Shown here: piece after piece, positions 32,596 through 41,051 of the stretch
Layout of the letters: each line of letters opens with the position of its first letter
How positions within the stretch are numbered: position 1 is the stretch's first letter
Source: CAYONP01 sp964405335
Lineage (GTDB): Bacteria; Armatimonadota; UBA10988
Length of the DNA: 64,000 nt
Direction of reading: 5' to 3'
NCBI GenBank assembly: GCA_964405335.1
Contig: CAYONP010000006.1
Coordinates: 1-64,000, forward strand
Program-made: the position numbers and the translations under genes
The notes under the pieces: generated by a model
What the model saw: only the letters and a program-made list of their open reading frames with translations
Databases searched by the model: none
Told to the model about the DNA's origin: nothing

Positions 32596-33343
32596 GGTGA
32601 CCCAACGCGAGCTGGTGCGGCGCCTGATGGAGACCCATCCGCGGGTGGCCGAGGCGCTCGCCTGGATGGCCAGTGTCGACACCCAGTCGGCCGGGCCCGA
32701 GCCGCAGTCCGGCCGCCGGCGGTGGGATCACGAGCTGATCGCCGAGCTGATTCCCGACGGCGCGCGGGTGCTCGACGTCGGCTGCGGCGAGGGCGAGCTG
32801 CTCGGCCGGCTGATGGCCGAGAACCACTGCGCGGGGCAGGGGATCGAGCTCGACCTGGCGGCGGTGCTGCGCTGCATCGAGCGCGGCGTGCCGGTGATCC
32901 AGCGCGACGCCGACGAGGGCCTGAACGGTTTCCCCGACGGGCAGTTCGACTATGTCGTGCTGGAAGAGACGCTGCAGGCGGTCAAGCAGCCCGACCGGGT
33001 GCTCAAGGAGATGCTCCGCGTCGGCCGGGTGGGCATCGTCAGCTTCCCCAACTTCGGGCACTGGTGGGTACGCACGCAGTTGCTCATCGAGGGCCGCATG
33101 CCGGTCACGCCGCGGCTGCCCTTCTCCTGGTTCTCCAGCCCGAACATCCACGTGCTGACCATCCGCGACTTCGTCGCCTGGTGCGAGGAAGAGGGTGTGG
33201 CCATCCACCAGCAGTACGCCTATGCCGACGGCGAGCACCACCCTGCGGTGCCGGCGGACAACGTGCTGGCCGAGGAGGCGCTGTTCGTCATCGGGCCTGC
33301 GTCAGATGCGGTGGAGCCACGGATTGAAATCCGTGGCTCGTGA
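32588..33343 (+). CDS. metW: MetW methyltransferase-like protein, C-terminus altered by a repeat insertion
   Basis: 251 residues from GTG 32588, overlapping metX by 8 bp. RVLDVGCGEGELLGRL (60-75) is the SAM site, and the MetW-specific segments DYVVLEETLQAVKQPDRVLKEMLRVG and SFPNFGHWWVR are intact. MetW accompanies MetX in many bacteria and is thought to be needed for its acyltransferase activity. About 40 extra N-terminal residues precede the usual start of the fold. The last fourteen codons (after FVIGP) are read from the inserted 126-bp repeat. The original ending, ...EALFVIGPG-stop, is preserved intact at 33424-33453 after the repeat. Confidence 0.9.
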   Translation: MSEVTQRELVRRLMETHPRVAEALAWMASVDTQSAGPEPQSGRRRWDHELIAELIPDGARVLDVGCGEGELLGRLMAENHCAGQGIELDLAAVLRCIERGVPVIQRDADEGLNGFPDGQFDYVVLEETLQAVKQPDRVLKEMLRVGRVGIVSFPNFGHWWVRTQLLIEGRMPVTPRLPFSWFSSPNIHVLTIRDFVAWCEEEGVAIHQQYAYADGEHHPAVPADNVLAEEALFVIGPASDAVEPRIEIRGS

Positions 33344-33423
33344 GACGAAACCCGCCCCACGGGCGGGTTTGGTGCTGGCAGACCCGCACTTCAGTGCGGG
33401 TCGACGACGTGGCCACCAACCTC
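33298..33423. repeat. 126-bp triple-hairpin dispersed repeat, copy B, flanked by a 23-bp duplication
   Basis: Gap-free homologue of 22827-22952. Hairpins: AGCCACGGATT/AATCCGTGGCT (33315-33338), AAACCCGCCC/GGGCGGGTTT (33348-33370), GACCCGCACT/AGTGCGGGTC (33381-33402). The 23 bases GAGGCGCTGTTCGTCATCGG+GCC occur directly before (33275-33297) and directly after (33424-33446), and belong to the metW coding sequence. This is what a target-site duplication looks like. The rest of the 236-bp gap to the next gene shows nothing certain. Confidence 0.9.
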
Positions 33424-33579
33424 GAGGCGCTGTTCGTCATCGGGCCCGGCTGACGCCGGCCATCGCCTATCGCGGCGATTGCGCCACAATGAGCATCATG
33501 TAAATGTTGCGCGTTGATGACGCGCCGGGGCGAACCGTTCGGCGCGGCCGCCGTCCCGACATGCCTACAGGAGCGGTGG

Positions 33580-35019
33580 ATGAAGTCACTCCGACCCTTC
33601 GAGCCGACCGCCGAGCGGCCGTGGGACCGCCGGCTGGCCGGCCACCTGCTGGAGCGAGCCGGCTTCGGCGGCACCGTCGCCGACGTCGACGAGTTGGTCG
33701 AGTTGGGGTTCGACGGCGCGGTCAGCCGGCTGGTCGACTACCCCATCCCGCGCCAACAGCCGGCGCCCGAGTTTCTGACCGTCACCGCTCGCGACCCGCG
33801 CGAGCTGCGGGGGCTGGACGAGCAGGCCCGCCGGCTGGCGTTTCAGGAACTGCAGCGCCAGCAGCGGCAGGGCGTGGCCGCGCTCAAAGCCTGGTGGATC
33901 GAGCGGATGGTCACGGGTGAGCACCCGCTCGAAGAGAAGCTGACCCTGTTCTGGCACGGCCATTTCGCGACCGAGGCGCAGAAGGTCAAGAACGGCGCGG
34001 CGCTGTTTGCCCATTACGAGACCCTGCGCCATCACGCGCGGGGCAAGTTCGGCCGCTTCCTGCTCGCCGTCTCGACCGACCCGGCGATGCTGATCTACCT
34101 CGACAACCAGCTCAATCAGAAGGGCCGGCCGAACGAGAACTACGCCCGCGAGCTGTTCGAGCTGTTCAGCCTCGGCATCGGCCACTACACCGAGGACGAC
34201 GTGCGCGAGTCGGCCCGGGCGTTCACCGGCTGGGGTGTCGCCGGCATGCGCCAGCAGTTCGGCCAGACGCCCAGCTTCCAGTTTAACCCGCGGCAGCACG
34301 ACGACGGCGAGAAGACGGTCCTCGGCGAGACCGGCAACCTCGACGGCGGTGACGTGATCGACCAGATCCTCGAGCAGCCGAGCTGCGCGACGTTCATCTG
34401 CCGCAAGCTCTACCGTTACTTCGTGACCGATACGCCCGACGCCGACGACGAGGCGGTGATCGCCGACCTGGCGGCCCTCTGGCGGGCCGAGGAGTACCAC
34501 CTCGCGCCGCTGTACGAGGCGCTCTTCCGCAGCGAGGCGTTCTACGACGAGAGCCAGTTCGGGGCCGTGATCAAGTCGCCGGTGCAGCTCGTCGTCGGGA
34601 CGCTGCGGCGGGTCGGGGCGCGGCTGCCCGAGCAGGCTATGCGCGGGCTGATCTTCCAGTTGGCCGGCATGGGTCAGAACCCGTTCGATCCGCCGAATGT
34701 CGCCGGCTGGGCCGGCGGCGAGGAGTGGATCAACACCTCGACCCTGCTGCAGCGCTACAATCTGGCCGGCGCGCTGCTCGGCGCCGGCCGGCGGGCGGTG
34801 CCGCTCGACTGGGGCAAGCTCGGCGTGGCCTTCGCTGGCGACGGTCCGGCCCTGGCCGCGGCGCTGGCCGAGCAGTTCCTGGCCGTGCCGCTCGAGGCCG
34901 AACAGGTGGCCGAGCTGGGAGACTACCTGACCGCGCAGATAGCGGCCGGCGGGCTTGAGACGGCACGGCGGACCGGCGTGCACCTGATCTGCAGCACGCC
35001 GCATTACCAGGTTTGCTGA
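33580..35019 (+). CDS. DUF1800 domain-containing protein
   Basis: 479 residues from ATG 33580, with GGAG 8 bp upstream. Family hallmarks follow in order: HLLERAGFGGTVADVDEL near residue 20, WWIERMVTGEHPLEEKLTLFWHGHF near 105, NQLNQKGRPNENYARELFELFSLGIGHYTEDDVRESARAFTGW near 180, and FICRKLYRYFVTD near 270. DUF1800 proteins are nearly always encoded beside DUF1501 proteins, as here, in Planctomycetota and many marine heterotrophs; they are secreted or periplasmic with unknown activity. No clear signal peptide is visible in this copy. Probably one transcript with the next two genes. Confidence 0.92.
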   Translation: MKSLRPFEPTAERPWDRRLAGHLLERAGFGGTVADVDELVELGFDGAVSRLVDYPIPRQQPAPEFLTVTARDPRELRGLDEQARRLAFQELQRQQRQGVAALKAWWIERMVTGEHPLEEKLTLFWHGHFATEAQKVKNGAALFAHYETLRHHARGKFGRFLLAVSTDPAMLIYLDNQLNQKGRPNENYARELFELFSLGIGHYTEDDVRESARAFTGWGVAGMRQQFGQTPSFQFNPRQHDDGEKTVLGETGNLDGGDVIDQILEQPSCATFICRKLYRYFVTDTPDADDEAVIADLAALWRAEEYHLAPLYEALFRSEAFYDESQFGAVIKSPVQLVVGTLRRVGARLPEQAMRGLIFQLAGMGQNPFDPPNVAGWAGGEEWINTSTLLQRYNLAGALLGAGRRAVPLDWGKLGVAFAGDGPALAAALAEQFLAVPLEAEQVAELGDYLTAQIAAGGLETARRTGVHLICSTPHYQVC

Positions 35020-35036
35020 CGGGCTGGGAGACGACC

Positions 35037-36305
35037 ATGGCGAAACGAGAGACGATGAACACCCGACGCGAGTTTCTGACCCGCGGTGTGATGCTCGCCG
35101 CCGCCGCCGGCACCGTGCCGAGCTTCCTCGACCGCGCGGCCCTGGCGCTGGACAACCCGCAGGCCAACGAAGCGCCGCGCGCCGGCGACGACCAGCCGGT
35201 GCTCGTCGTCATCCAGCTCGGCGGGGGCAACGATTACCTCAACACCGTCGTGCCCTACACCGACGATGCTTACTATGAAGCCCGTCCGGCGCTCGGCATA
35301 CCCGCGGCGGAGGTGTTGCGGATTGACGAGACGCGCGGGTTCCACCCCGCCATGACGCCGATGAAGGCGCTGTGGGACGAGGGGCGGCTCGGCGTGGTCC
35401 AGGCGGTCGGCTATCCCAACCCGAACCGCAGCCACTTCCGGGCGATGGAGATCTGGGAGACGGCGGTCGACAGCGACGTCTACACCCGCTACGGCTGGCT
35501 CGGCCGGTTCTTCGACAATGCCTGCCAGGGCGCGCCCGACGACGCCTTTGTCGGGCTCAGCATCGGCCGCCAGATGCCGCAGGCGTTCGCCAACACCAGC
35601 TCGGTGGGGATCAGCCTGCAGCGGCCCGAGCAGTATCGCTGGCTGGGCACCAACCGCCGCGACCCGGAGCAGGAGGCGGCGGTCTACGCCGCGCTGAACG
35701 GCGCCACGCCGGGGGCCGATCGGCCGCTCGACTTCCTGCAGCGCGTGTCGCTCAACGCCAGCCTCAGCTCGGCGCGGATCCTCGAGCTGGCCGCCCGGCG
35801 GCGCGACACGGTCGAGTATCCCGAGTCGAACCTCGCCGGCGACCTGCGGATCATCGCTCAGATGATCGCCGGCGGGCTGCCGTCGCGCGTCTATTACGCC
35901 AGCCAGACGGGCTACGACACCCATGCGCAGCAGGACGACCAGCACGGCCCGCTGCTGGCCGACTTCAGCGCCGCGCTGAAGGCCTTCTGCGACGACCTGG
36001 CCGGCCAAGGCAACCTCGAGCGGGTGATGGTCGTCGCGTTCAGCGAGTTCGGCCGGCGCGTGCGCGAGAACGGCAGCCGCGGCACCGACCACGGCTACGG
36101 CGGGGTGATGTTCGTGGCCGGCGGCGCGGTGACACCCGGCTGGCACGGCCAGGCGCCGAGCCTGACCGACCTCGACCGCGGCGACCTGAAGCACCATGTC
36201 GACTTCCGCGCGGTCTATGCCGGCATCCTGCGCGACTGGCTCAAGACCGACGCGGCGGCCGTGCTCGGCGGCGAGTTCGGTGGTGTCAGCGTGGTCAAGG
36301 CGTAG
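35037..36305 (+). CDS. DUF1501 domain-containing protein, Tat-exported
   Basis: 422 residues from ATG 35037 (ATG 35055 also possible). A twin-arginine leader (NTRREFLTRGVMLAAAAGTV) is followed by LVVIQLGGGNDYLNTVVPY, the sulfatase/alkaline-phosphatase-like core motif of DUF1501, then PNPNRSHFRAMEIWET and the conserved VVAFSEFGRRVRENGSRGTDHGYGG near the C-terminus. It forms the usual partner of DUF1800, 17 bp upstream. The fold belongs to the alkaline phosphatase superfamily, but a hydrolytic role is unproven. Confidence 0.93.
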   Translation: MAKRETMNTRREFLTRGVMLAAAAGTVPSFLDRAALALDNPQANEAPRAGDDQPVLVVIQLGGGNDYLNTVVPYTDDAYYEARPALGIPAAEVLRIDETRGFHPAMTPMKALWDEGRLGVVQAVGYPNPNRSHFRAMEIWETAVDSDVYTRYGWLGRFFDNACQGAPDDAFVGLSIGRQMPQAFANTSSVGISLQRPEQYRWLGTNRRDPEQEAAVYAALNGATPGADRPLDFLQRVSLNASLSSARILELAARRRDTVEYPESNLAGDLRIIAQMIAGGLPSRVYYASQTGYDTHAQQDDQHGPLLADFSAALKAFCDDLAGQGNLERVMVVAFSEFGRRVRENGSRGTDHGYGGVMFVAGGAVTPGWHGQAPSLTDLDRGDLKHHVDFRAVYAGILRDWLKTDAAAVLGGEFGGVSVVKA

Positions 36306-36368
36306 CTCCGGCGCGGCCGAGAAGGACTCGCGCGGCCTGGCGGCGATCCGGCCCCCAGGGAGCAGGTC

Positions 36369-39300
36369 ATGGGTCTCGGGGTGCTGGTCGGCGGGTTGTG
36401 CGCGATGAGCCTTAACGCGGGGTGGCAGGGACGGGTCGAGAGCGGACCCGCGCGAGTCGAGTGGGACGCCGGCGAGCTGCGGCTCGACAGCGGGGCCGGC
36501 GGCCATCGCTTCTCGCTCGACGGCGGCCTGCGGCACGTGGCCTGGCTGGCTGCCGGCGGTGACGATGTGCTCGGCGGCGCACGGCCCGACTTCGTGCTCT
36601 CGGTCGACGGCGAGCCGGTTCCCAGCGACGCCGACTGGACCGTCGCCGAGCCGGTCTGCACGCGGCTCGACGAGGGCGAGCTGCGGATCGACATCCGACT
36701 CGAGCGCGGCGGCCTGACTGTCACCCGTCACTACCTGGTCTATCCCGGTCTGAGCCTGCTGCGCGGCTGGCTCGAGATCGAGAACACCGGCACCGCGACG
36801 GTCCGCCTGGCCGATCCGCCGATCGCCGACGTGGCCCTCGACACCGCCGGCACGCTGCGCTGGATGAGCGGCGCTGAGCTGTTCGGCGACTCGTGGCGGA
36901 TGCGCGGCGAGCCGCTCGGCGCCGAGCCGCGGGTGTTCGATTCGTACGACCCGCCGCCGAACGCCGCGCTGCTCCGCCAAGGCGACGGGGTCGAAGCGCG
37001 GATCCTGCTCGGCGACCGGCCGATCTGGCCGGCCGAGGGCTGGGCCCACTCGCTCGACGCGGCCGACGTCCAGAGCCACGATGTCACGGTGCGCGTCGCG
37101 GCGGGCGACCGGCTCGCATTCGCGATCGCCCGCGGCGGCGACATGGGCTGGGACACCACCGAGTGGGACCCGACGGTGAGCTTCGCCGACGGCGAAGCGT
37201 TCCGCGCCAGCGAGGGCTTTTCGGCCGAGCAGGGCGGCGGGGCCTGGCGCTACGAGTATCTCGGCGACGACGGCCACCGCGAGGAGATGGTCTACGACCC
37301 GGCGCCCGGCCGCTACGGCGAGCGCTGGCGGCGCCGGATCGGAGTGACCGAGCCGTTCATCAGCGCCACCGAGCTGCACCCCGACCCGGACGGCTGCGCG
37401 GTCCGCGTCTTCGTCGCCCCGCGCGCCGGTGAGGTGCGTGTCAGCGGCGGGCTGCGCAACACCGGCAACGGCGCGCCGCCCGGGCCGGGCTTCCGGCTCG
37501 GGACGATGACCTACGCGCCCTGGTTTGCGCTCCAGACCGCCGGCCGCACCGCCTTCCTGGGCTTCGACTGCATGGCCCACTGGCACGCCGAGGCGGCCGG
37601 CGGCGCGCTGGCCGTCCGCCTGGCCGGCTATGGCCGCGACCTGGCGCCGGGCGACGCGGTGCGCACGCCGTCCGCGTTCTGTGGCCTAATCGGCGACGAC
37701 CTCGATGAGATGGGTCAGGAGCTGCTCGAGTGGCAATACCGCTACGAGTGGCAGTGGACCCGCGAGCCCTGGTTCCCGGCGATCCGACTGCTCGGTTACT
37801 GGATGAAGGGCACGAACTGGGGCACTTTCGGCTGGGTCGGCGGCGGGGCCGACATGGAGTCGGCCTATCGCAAGGTCTTCCGCACCGCCGATTTCATGCG
37901 CCAGGTCGGCGGCGACACCTACCACCGCGACTGGGGCTGGTGGGACAAGGCGGGCGACTGGAACGGCCCCGATTTCCGCTCCAGCGGCGAGTACCTGCGG
38001 CAGTACGGAATGGGGCAGTTGATCTATGCCTTCATCTACACCGTCGACGGCGACTCGAGCGTCGCCCGCGCGCATCCGGAATGGCTGGCCAACCCGAACA
38101 CGCTGGACCAGTCGCTGCCCGCGGTGGTCGATTACGAGGTCGACCTGCTGGACCAGTTCTACCAGCGCTGGGGGCCGTACCAGTGGCGCAACGACAGCGG
38201 CCCGCTGGCCCCGCGCGACGGCGACGACACGGTGCTGCTCGGCCAGCAGCAGGGCTTCATGGAGGTGCTGCGGCGGTTCCTGACCGACCATCCCGACTGC
38301 GCCTTCCAGGGCGTCAACGGCGGCGGCATGGCGCTCAACTGGGAGTACCTCACCTATGCCAGCGGCTTCCAGTTCACCGACGGCCAGTCCGGAGCGCTGG
38401 CCGGCTACTACGCGACCTACCTGTTCCCGCCAGACAAGATCAACAACATGCCCGACATCTGGGACCCGGCGCGCTATGACCCGGCCACCTGGCGCGGCTT
38501 GCTCTGCACCAACTACGACCTGACCGGCGACACCTTCGACCCCGAGCAGCTCGAGGGCATCCGCCTGATCGGCGACATCTACCACTACCTGCAGGACCGC
38601 GGCGTCGCCGGGCGGTGGGGCCGCGTCTATCACCCCGTCATCACCGGCGACGACGAGACGATGTACCTCCAGCGGCTGAGCTGGGACCGGCGGCGCGGGG
38701 TGATCATCACCAAACACCGGCTGCCCGAGCAGGTCACCGTCCGGCCGAAGGGCCTGCTGCCCGAGCTCGACTACGAGGTCACGTTCCAGGACTCGACCGA
38801 GCGCTTCACCCGCCGGGGCGACGCGTTGATGGCCCGCGGCATCGCCCTCACCGACGCCGCGCCGGGCGAGCTGGTCTACCTCAACCTGAGCGACCACCCG
38901 GGCAACCCCTGGGACGCCACACCGCCGGAGCCGCCGACCGACCTGCGCCAGGCCGCCGCGCGCTGGATGGCGGTGCCCGGCGTCGAGCTGCGCTGGCAGC
39001 CCGGCGGCGACGAGACCTGGCTCAGCGGTCACCTGGTCTACCGCGACGGCGAGCGGCTCGAGCGGGTCGACAAGGGCAGCTTCTACTTCGACCACTCCGC
39101 CGGCGCCGACCCAGCCGCCCTTTACGAGGTGCGGGCGATCGACGGCAGCGGCAACGAGTCGACCGCTGCGGCCGCGACGCCGGCGGCCGGACCACGGCGC
39201 AGCATCACCGACGACGCCGAGCTGGCCGTGACCGGAACCTGGACGCAGGAGACCGACGTCGCGCCGCGGCACGCCGGCGCGCTGAGCCGGGCCGAGAGCG

Positions 39301-39575
39301 CCGGCGCGGCGTTCGAGTTGCGCTTTGCCGGCCGGGCGGTGACCTGGCACGGCCGGCTCGGCGCCGCGGGCGGCCTGGCACGCGTGCTGCTCGACGGCGA
39401 ACTGGTCACTGAGCTGAGCTGCTACGCCGCCGACGAGATTCCCGGCTGGCCGGTGTTCGAGCACGCCTGGGACGAGGCGGGCGAGCACACGCTGCGGGTC
39501 GAGGCGCTCGGCACGCCCGACCCGCGCGGCAGCGGCACCAGCATCTGGGTCGACGCGATCGCCGTCCAGCCCTGA
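36369..39575 (+). CDS. Large GH36-like (alpha-galactosidase clan) glycosidase with C-terminal accessory domains
   Basis: 1068 residues from ATG 36369 with GGGAGCAGG upstream; a short hydrophobic N-terminus may be a weak signal peptide. Residues 20-450 form a long beta-sandwich region typical of GH36/clan-D and related enzymes. The barrel (about 460-790) has GDTYHRDWGWWDKAGDW near 515 and NDSGPLAPRDGDD near 615, then CAFQGVNGGGMALNWEYLTY near 640, which carry the likely acidic residues. A fibronectin-III-like module near 860-930 and a CBM-like jelly roll near 940-1068 follow. Substrate unknown; exact family uncertain. It follows the DUF1501 gene after 63 bp. Confidence 0.72.
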   Translation: MGLGVLVGGLCAMSLNAGWQGRVESGPARVEWDAGELRLDSGAGGHRFSLDGGLRHVAWLAAGGDDVLGGARPDFVLSVDGEPVPSDADWTVAEPVCTRLDEGELRIDIRLERGGLTVTRHYLVYPGLSLLRGWLEIENTGTATVRLADPPIADVALDTAGTLRWMSGAELFGDSWRMRGEPLGAEPRVFDSYDPPPNAALLRQGDGVEARILLGDRPIWPAEGWAHSLDAADVQSHDVTVRVAAGDRLAFAIARGGDMGWDTTEWDPTVSFADGEAFRASEGFSAEQGGGAWRYEYLGDDGHREEMVYDPAPGRYGERWRRRIGVTEPFISATELHPDPDGCAVRVFVAPRAGEVRVSGGLRNTGNGAPPGPGFRLGTMTYAPWFALQTAGRTAFLGFDCMAHWHAEAAGGALAVRLAGYGRDLAPGDAVRTPSAFCGLIGDDLDEMGQELLEWQYRYEWQWTREPWFPAIRLLGYWMKGTNWGTFGWVGGGADMESAYRKVFRTADFMRQVGGDTYHRDWGWWDKAGDWNGPDFRSSGEYLRQYGMGQLIYAFIYTVDGDSSVARAHPEWLANPNTLDQSLPAVVDYEVDLLDQFYQRWGPYQWRNDSGPLAPRDGDDTVLLGQQQGFMEVLRRFLTDHPDCAFQGVNGGGMALNWEYLTYASGFQFTDGQSGALAGYYATYLFPPDKINNMPDIWDPARYDPATWRGLLCTNYDLTGDTFDPEQLEGIRLIGDIYHYLQDRGVAGRWGRVYHPVITGDDETMYLQRLSWDRRRGVIITKHRLPEQVTVRPKGLLPELDYEVTFQDSTERFTRRGDALMARGIALTDAAPGELVYLNLSDHPGNPWDATPPEPPTDLRQAAARWMAVPGVELRWQPGGDETWLSGHLVYRDGERLERVDKGSFYFDHSAGADPAALYEVRAIDGSGNESTAAAATPAAGPRRSITDDAELAVTGTWTQETDVAPRHAGALSRAESAGAAFELRFAGRAVTWHGRLGAAGGLARVLLDGELVTELSCYAADEIPGWPVFEHAWDEAGEHTLRVEALGTPDPRGSGTSIWVDAIAVQP

Positions 39576-39581
39576 ACGATT

Positions 39582-39666
39582 CAGGGTCAGGTCCCGAAAA
39601 GAGGCGATGCATTACGATTCATGCCCGGTATCGTAACCTGATGCGTGGATCGTGGACCTGACCCCG
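39582..39666. repeat. Inverted-repeat element with GGGTCAGGTCC ends, copy 2
   Basis: CAGGGTCAGGTCC on the left and GGACCTGACCC on the right enclose about 60 bases containing an inner inverted pair (TACGAT...ATCGTA, with GCAT/ATGC beyond). It begins 7 bases after the glycosidase stop. Same end sequence as 29914-30000 but a different centre. Confidence 0.75.
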
Positions 39667-39712
39667 GGAAGTTGCGGGCGGGGTGTCGCACACTGATGGC
39701 TGGAAGGTGATC

Positions 39713-40849
39713 ATGGACTCCGCGGCGTTGGCTCGCTATCAGCGGCATCTCAGCCTGCCCGAGGTGGGCGTCGCGGGGCAGGAGGCGTTCGGCCGGGCGC
39801 GCGTCCTGATCGTCGGTGCCGGTGGGCTCGGCTCGCCCGCGGCGGTGTATCTTGCCGCCGCCGGCGTCGGCACGATTGGTCTGGTCGATCGTGACGAGGT
39901 CGATGCGAGCAATCTGCAGCGTCAGATCCTCTACCGCGAGCAGGATGTCGGCCGGCCGAAGCTGCAGGCCGCCGCGGCCGCGTTGCGGGCGGTCAACTCG
40001 CGGGTCGAGGTCGTCTGCCACGAGACCTGGCTGACCAGCGCCAACGCGCTCGACATCATCCCCGGCTACGACCTGGTCGTCGCCGGGGCCGACAACTTCC
40101 CGGCGCGGTACTTGGTCAACGACGCCTGCGTGCTCAGCCGCACACCCTGCGTCGACGGCAGCATCTATCGGTTCGAGGGTCAGGCGACGGTCTACGATAC
40201 CGTCGCCGGTGGGCCGTGCTACCGCTGCCGGTTTCCCTCACCGCCGCCGCCCGGCAGTGTGCCGAGCTGCGCCGAGGCGGGCGTGCTCGGTGTTGTCGCC
40301 GGATTGGTCGGCTGCATCCAGGCGACCGAGGCGCTGAAGCTGACTCTGCTCCGCGCCGGAGTCAGCGCGCCCGAGCCGCTGATCGGCCGGCTGCTGGTCA
40401 TCGACACGCTGGCGATGACCTTCGACGAGTACGCGCTGCGTCGCGACCCGGCCTGCCCGGTCTGCGGCGATGCGCCGACGCTGACCGAGCTGATCGACTA
40501 CGACGAGTTCTGCCGCGGCCCGCACGCCGCCGAGCCGGCCGGCCTGGAGCTTGAGCCGGCCGAACTGGCGCGGCTGCACCAACGCGGCGAGGTAGCGTTG
40601 CTCGACGTGCGCGAGGCGTGGGAGTGGCAACTGTGCCGCCTCGACGGGGCGTTGCACATCCCGCTCGGCGAGCTGCCGGCGCGGCTCGGCGAGCTGCCCG
40701 ACGGCGAGCTGGTGGCCTACTGCCACGCCGGTGTGCGCAGTCTCAAGGCCGTCGAGCTGCTCCGCTCAGCGGGTCGGTCGGCGCGCTCGCTGCGCGGCGG
40801 CATCCACGCCTGGTCGATCGAGATCGATGACACGGTGCCGAGGTATTGA
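39713..40849 (+). CDS. MoeB/ThiF-type adenylyltransferase fused to a rhodanese domain
   Basis: 378 residues from ATG 39713 (GGAAGG upstream). The E1-like domain shows RYQRHLSLPEVGVAGQE, the ATP site VGAGGLGSPAAVYL, the arginine finger region NLQRQILYREQDVG and the adenylation residues DNFPARYLVNDAC. Two zinc pairs are CYRC (about 180) and CPVC (about 260). From about 290 a rhodanese domain follows with the active-site Cys in VAYCHAGVRS. Such fusions activate the C-terminal Gly-Gly of a small sulfur carrier (MoaD, ThiS or similar) and hand it sulfur. The carrier is not encoded nearby, so molybdopterin, thiamine or cysteine/methionine synthesis are all possible. Confidence 0.9.
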   Translation: MDSAALARYQRHLSLPEVGVAGQEAFGRARVLIVGAGGLGSPAAVYLAAAGVGTIGLVDRDEVDASNLQRQILYREQDVGRPKLQAAAAALRAVNSRVEVVCHETWLTSANALDIIPGYDLVVAGADNFPARYLVNDACVLSRTPCVDGSIYRFEGQATVYDTVAGGPCYRCRFPSPPPPGSVPSCAEAGVLGVVAGLVGCIQATEALKLTLLRAGVSAPEPLIGRLLVIDTLAMTFDEYALRRDPACPVCGDAPTLTELIDYDEFCRGPHAAEPAGLELEPAELARLHQRGEVALLDVREAWEWQLCRLDGALHIPLGELPARLGELPDGELVAYCHAGVRSLKAVELLRSAGRSARSLRGGIHAWSIEIDDTVPRY

Positions 40850-40877
40850 GCGGCCCGGAGTGGCCGCATCAGTAACG

Positions 40878-41048
40878 GAGCGCGGCCGTCCCCGGCCGCA
40901 TGGTCGCGAGTGAGTCGGCGGGCGAGGACGCCCGCGCTCCGGGGCGCGTGCGTCGGCGGGCGCGGACGCCCGCGCTCCGATCCACGCGTCGGCGGGCGCG
41001 GACGCCCGCGCTCCAAACTACGTTCGCGGGCGAGGACGCCCGCGCTCC
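40878..41048. repeat. Array of palindromes built on GCGGGCG-CGCCCGC
   Basis: Four near-identical units (40915-40940, 40952-40978, 40988-41014, 41024-41048) read TCGGCGGGCGnGGACGCCCGCGCTCC, each a 7-bp hairpin, spaced 36-37 bp start to start. An inverted-type relative (GAGCGCGGCCGTCCCCGGCCGC) lies at 40878-40899. The array fills the 202-bp gap between two convergent genes and ends 3 bp before the stop of topA, so it could also terminate transcription from both sides. Spacers are only 9-11 bp, too short for CRISPR. Confidence 0.85.
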
Positions 41049-41051
41049 GGG

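Noticed and set aside
35004..37586. An 860-codon minus-strand frame across the DUF1501 and glycosidase genes
   Set aside because: It crosses two well-supported genes on the other strand and shows no motif.
40915..41048. Possible CRISPR array (regular 26-base repeats)
   Set aside because: The units are palindromic throughout, spacers are 9-11 bp, and there are no cas genes. It is a palindrome array.
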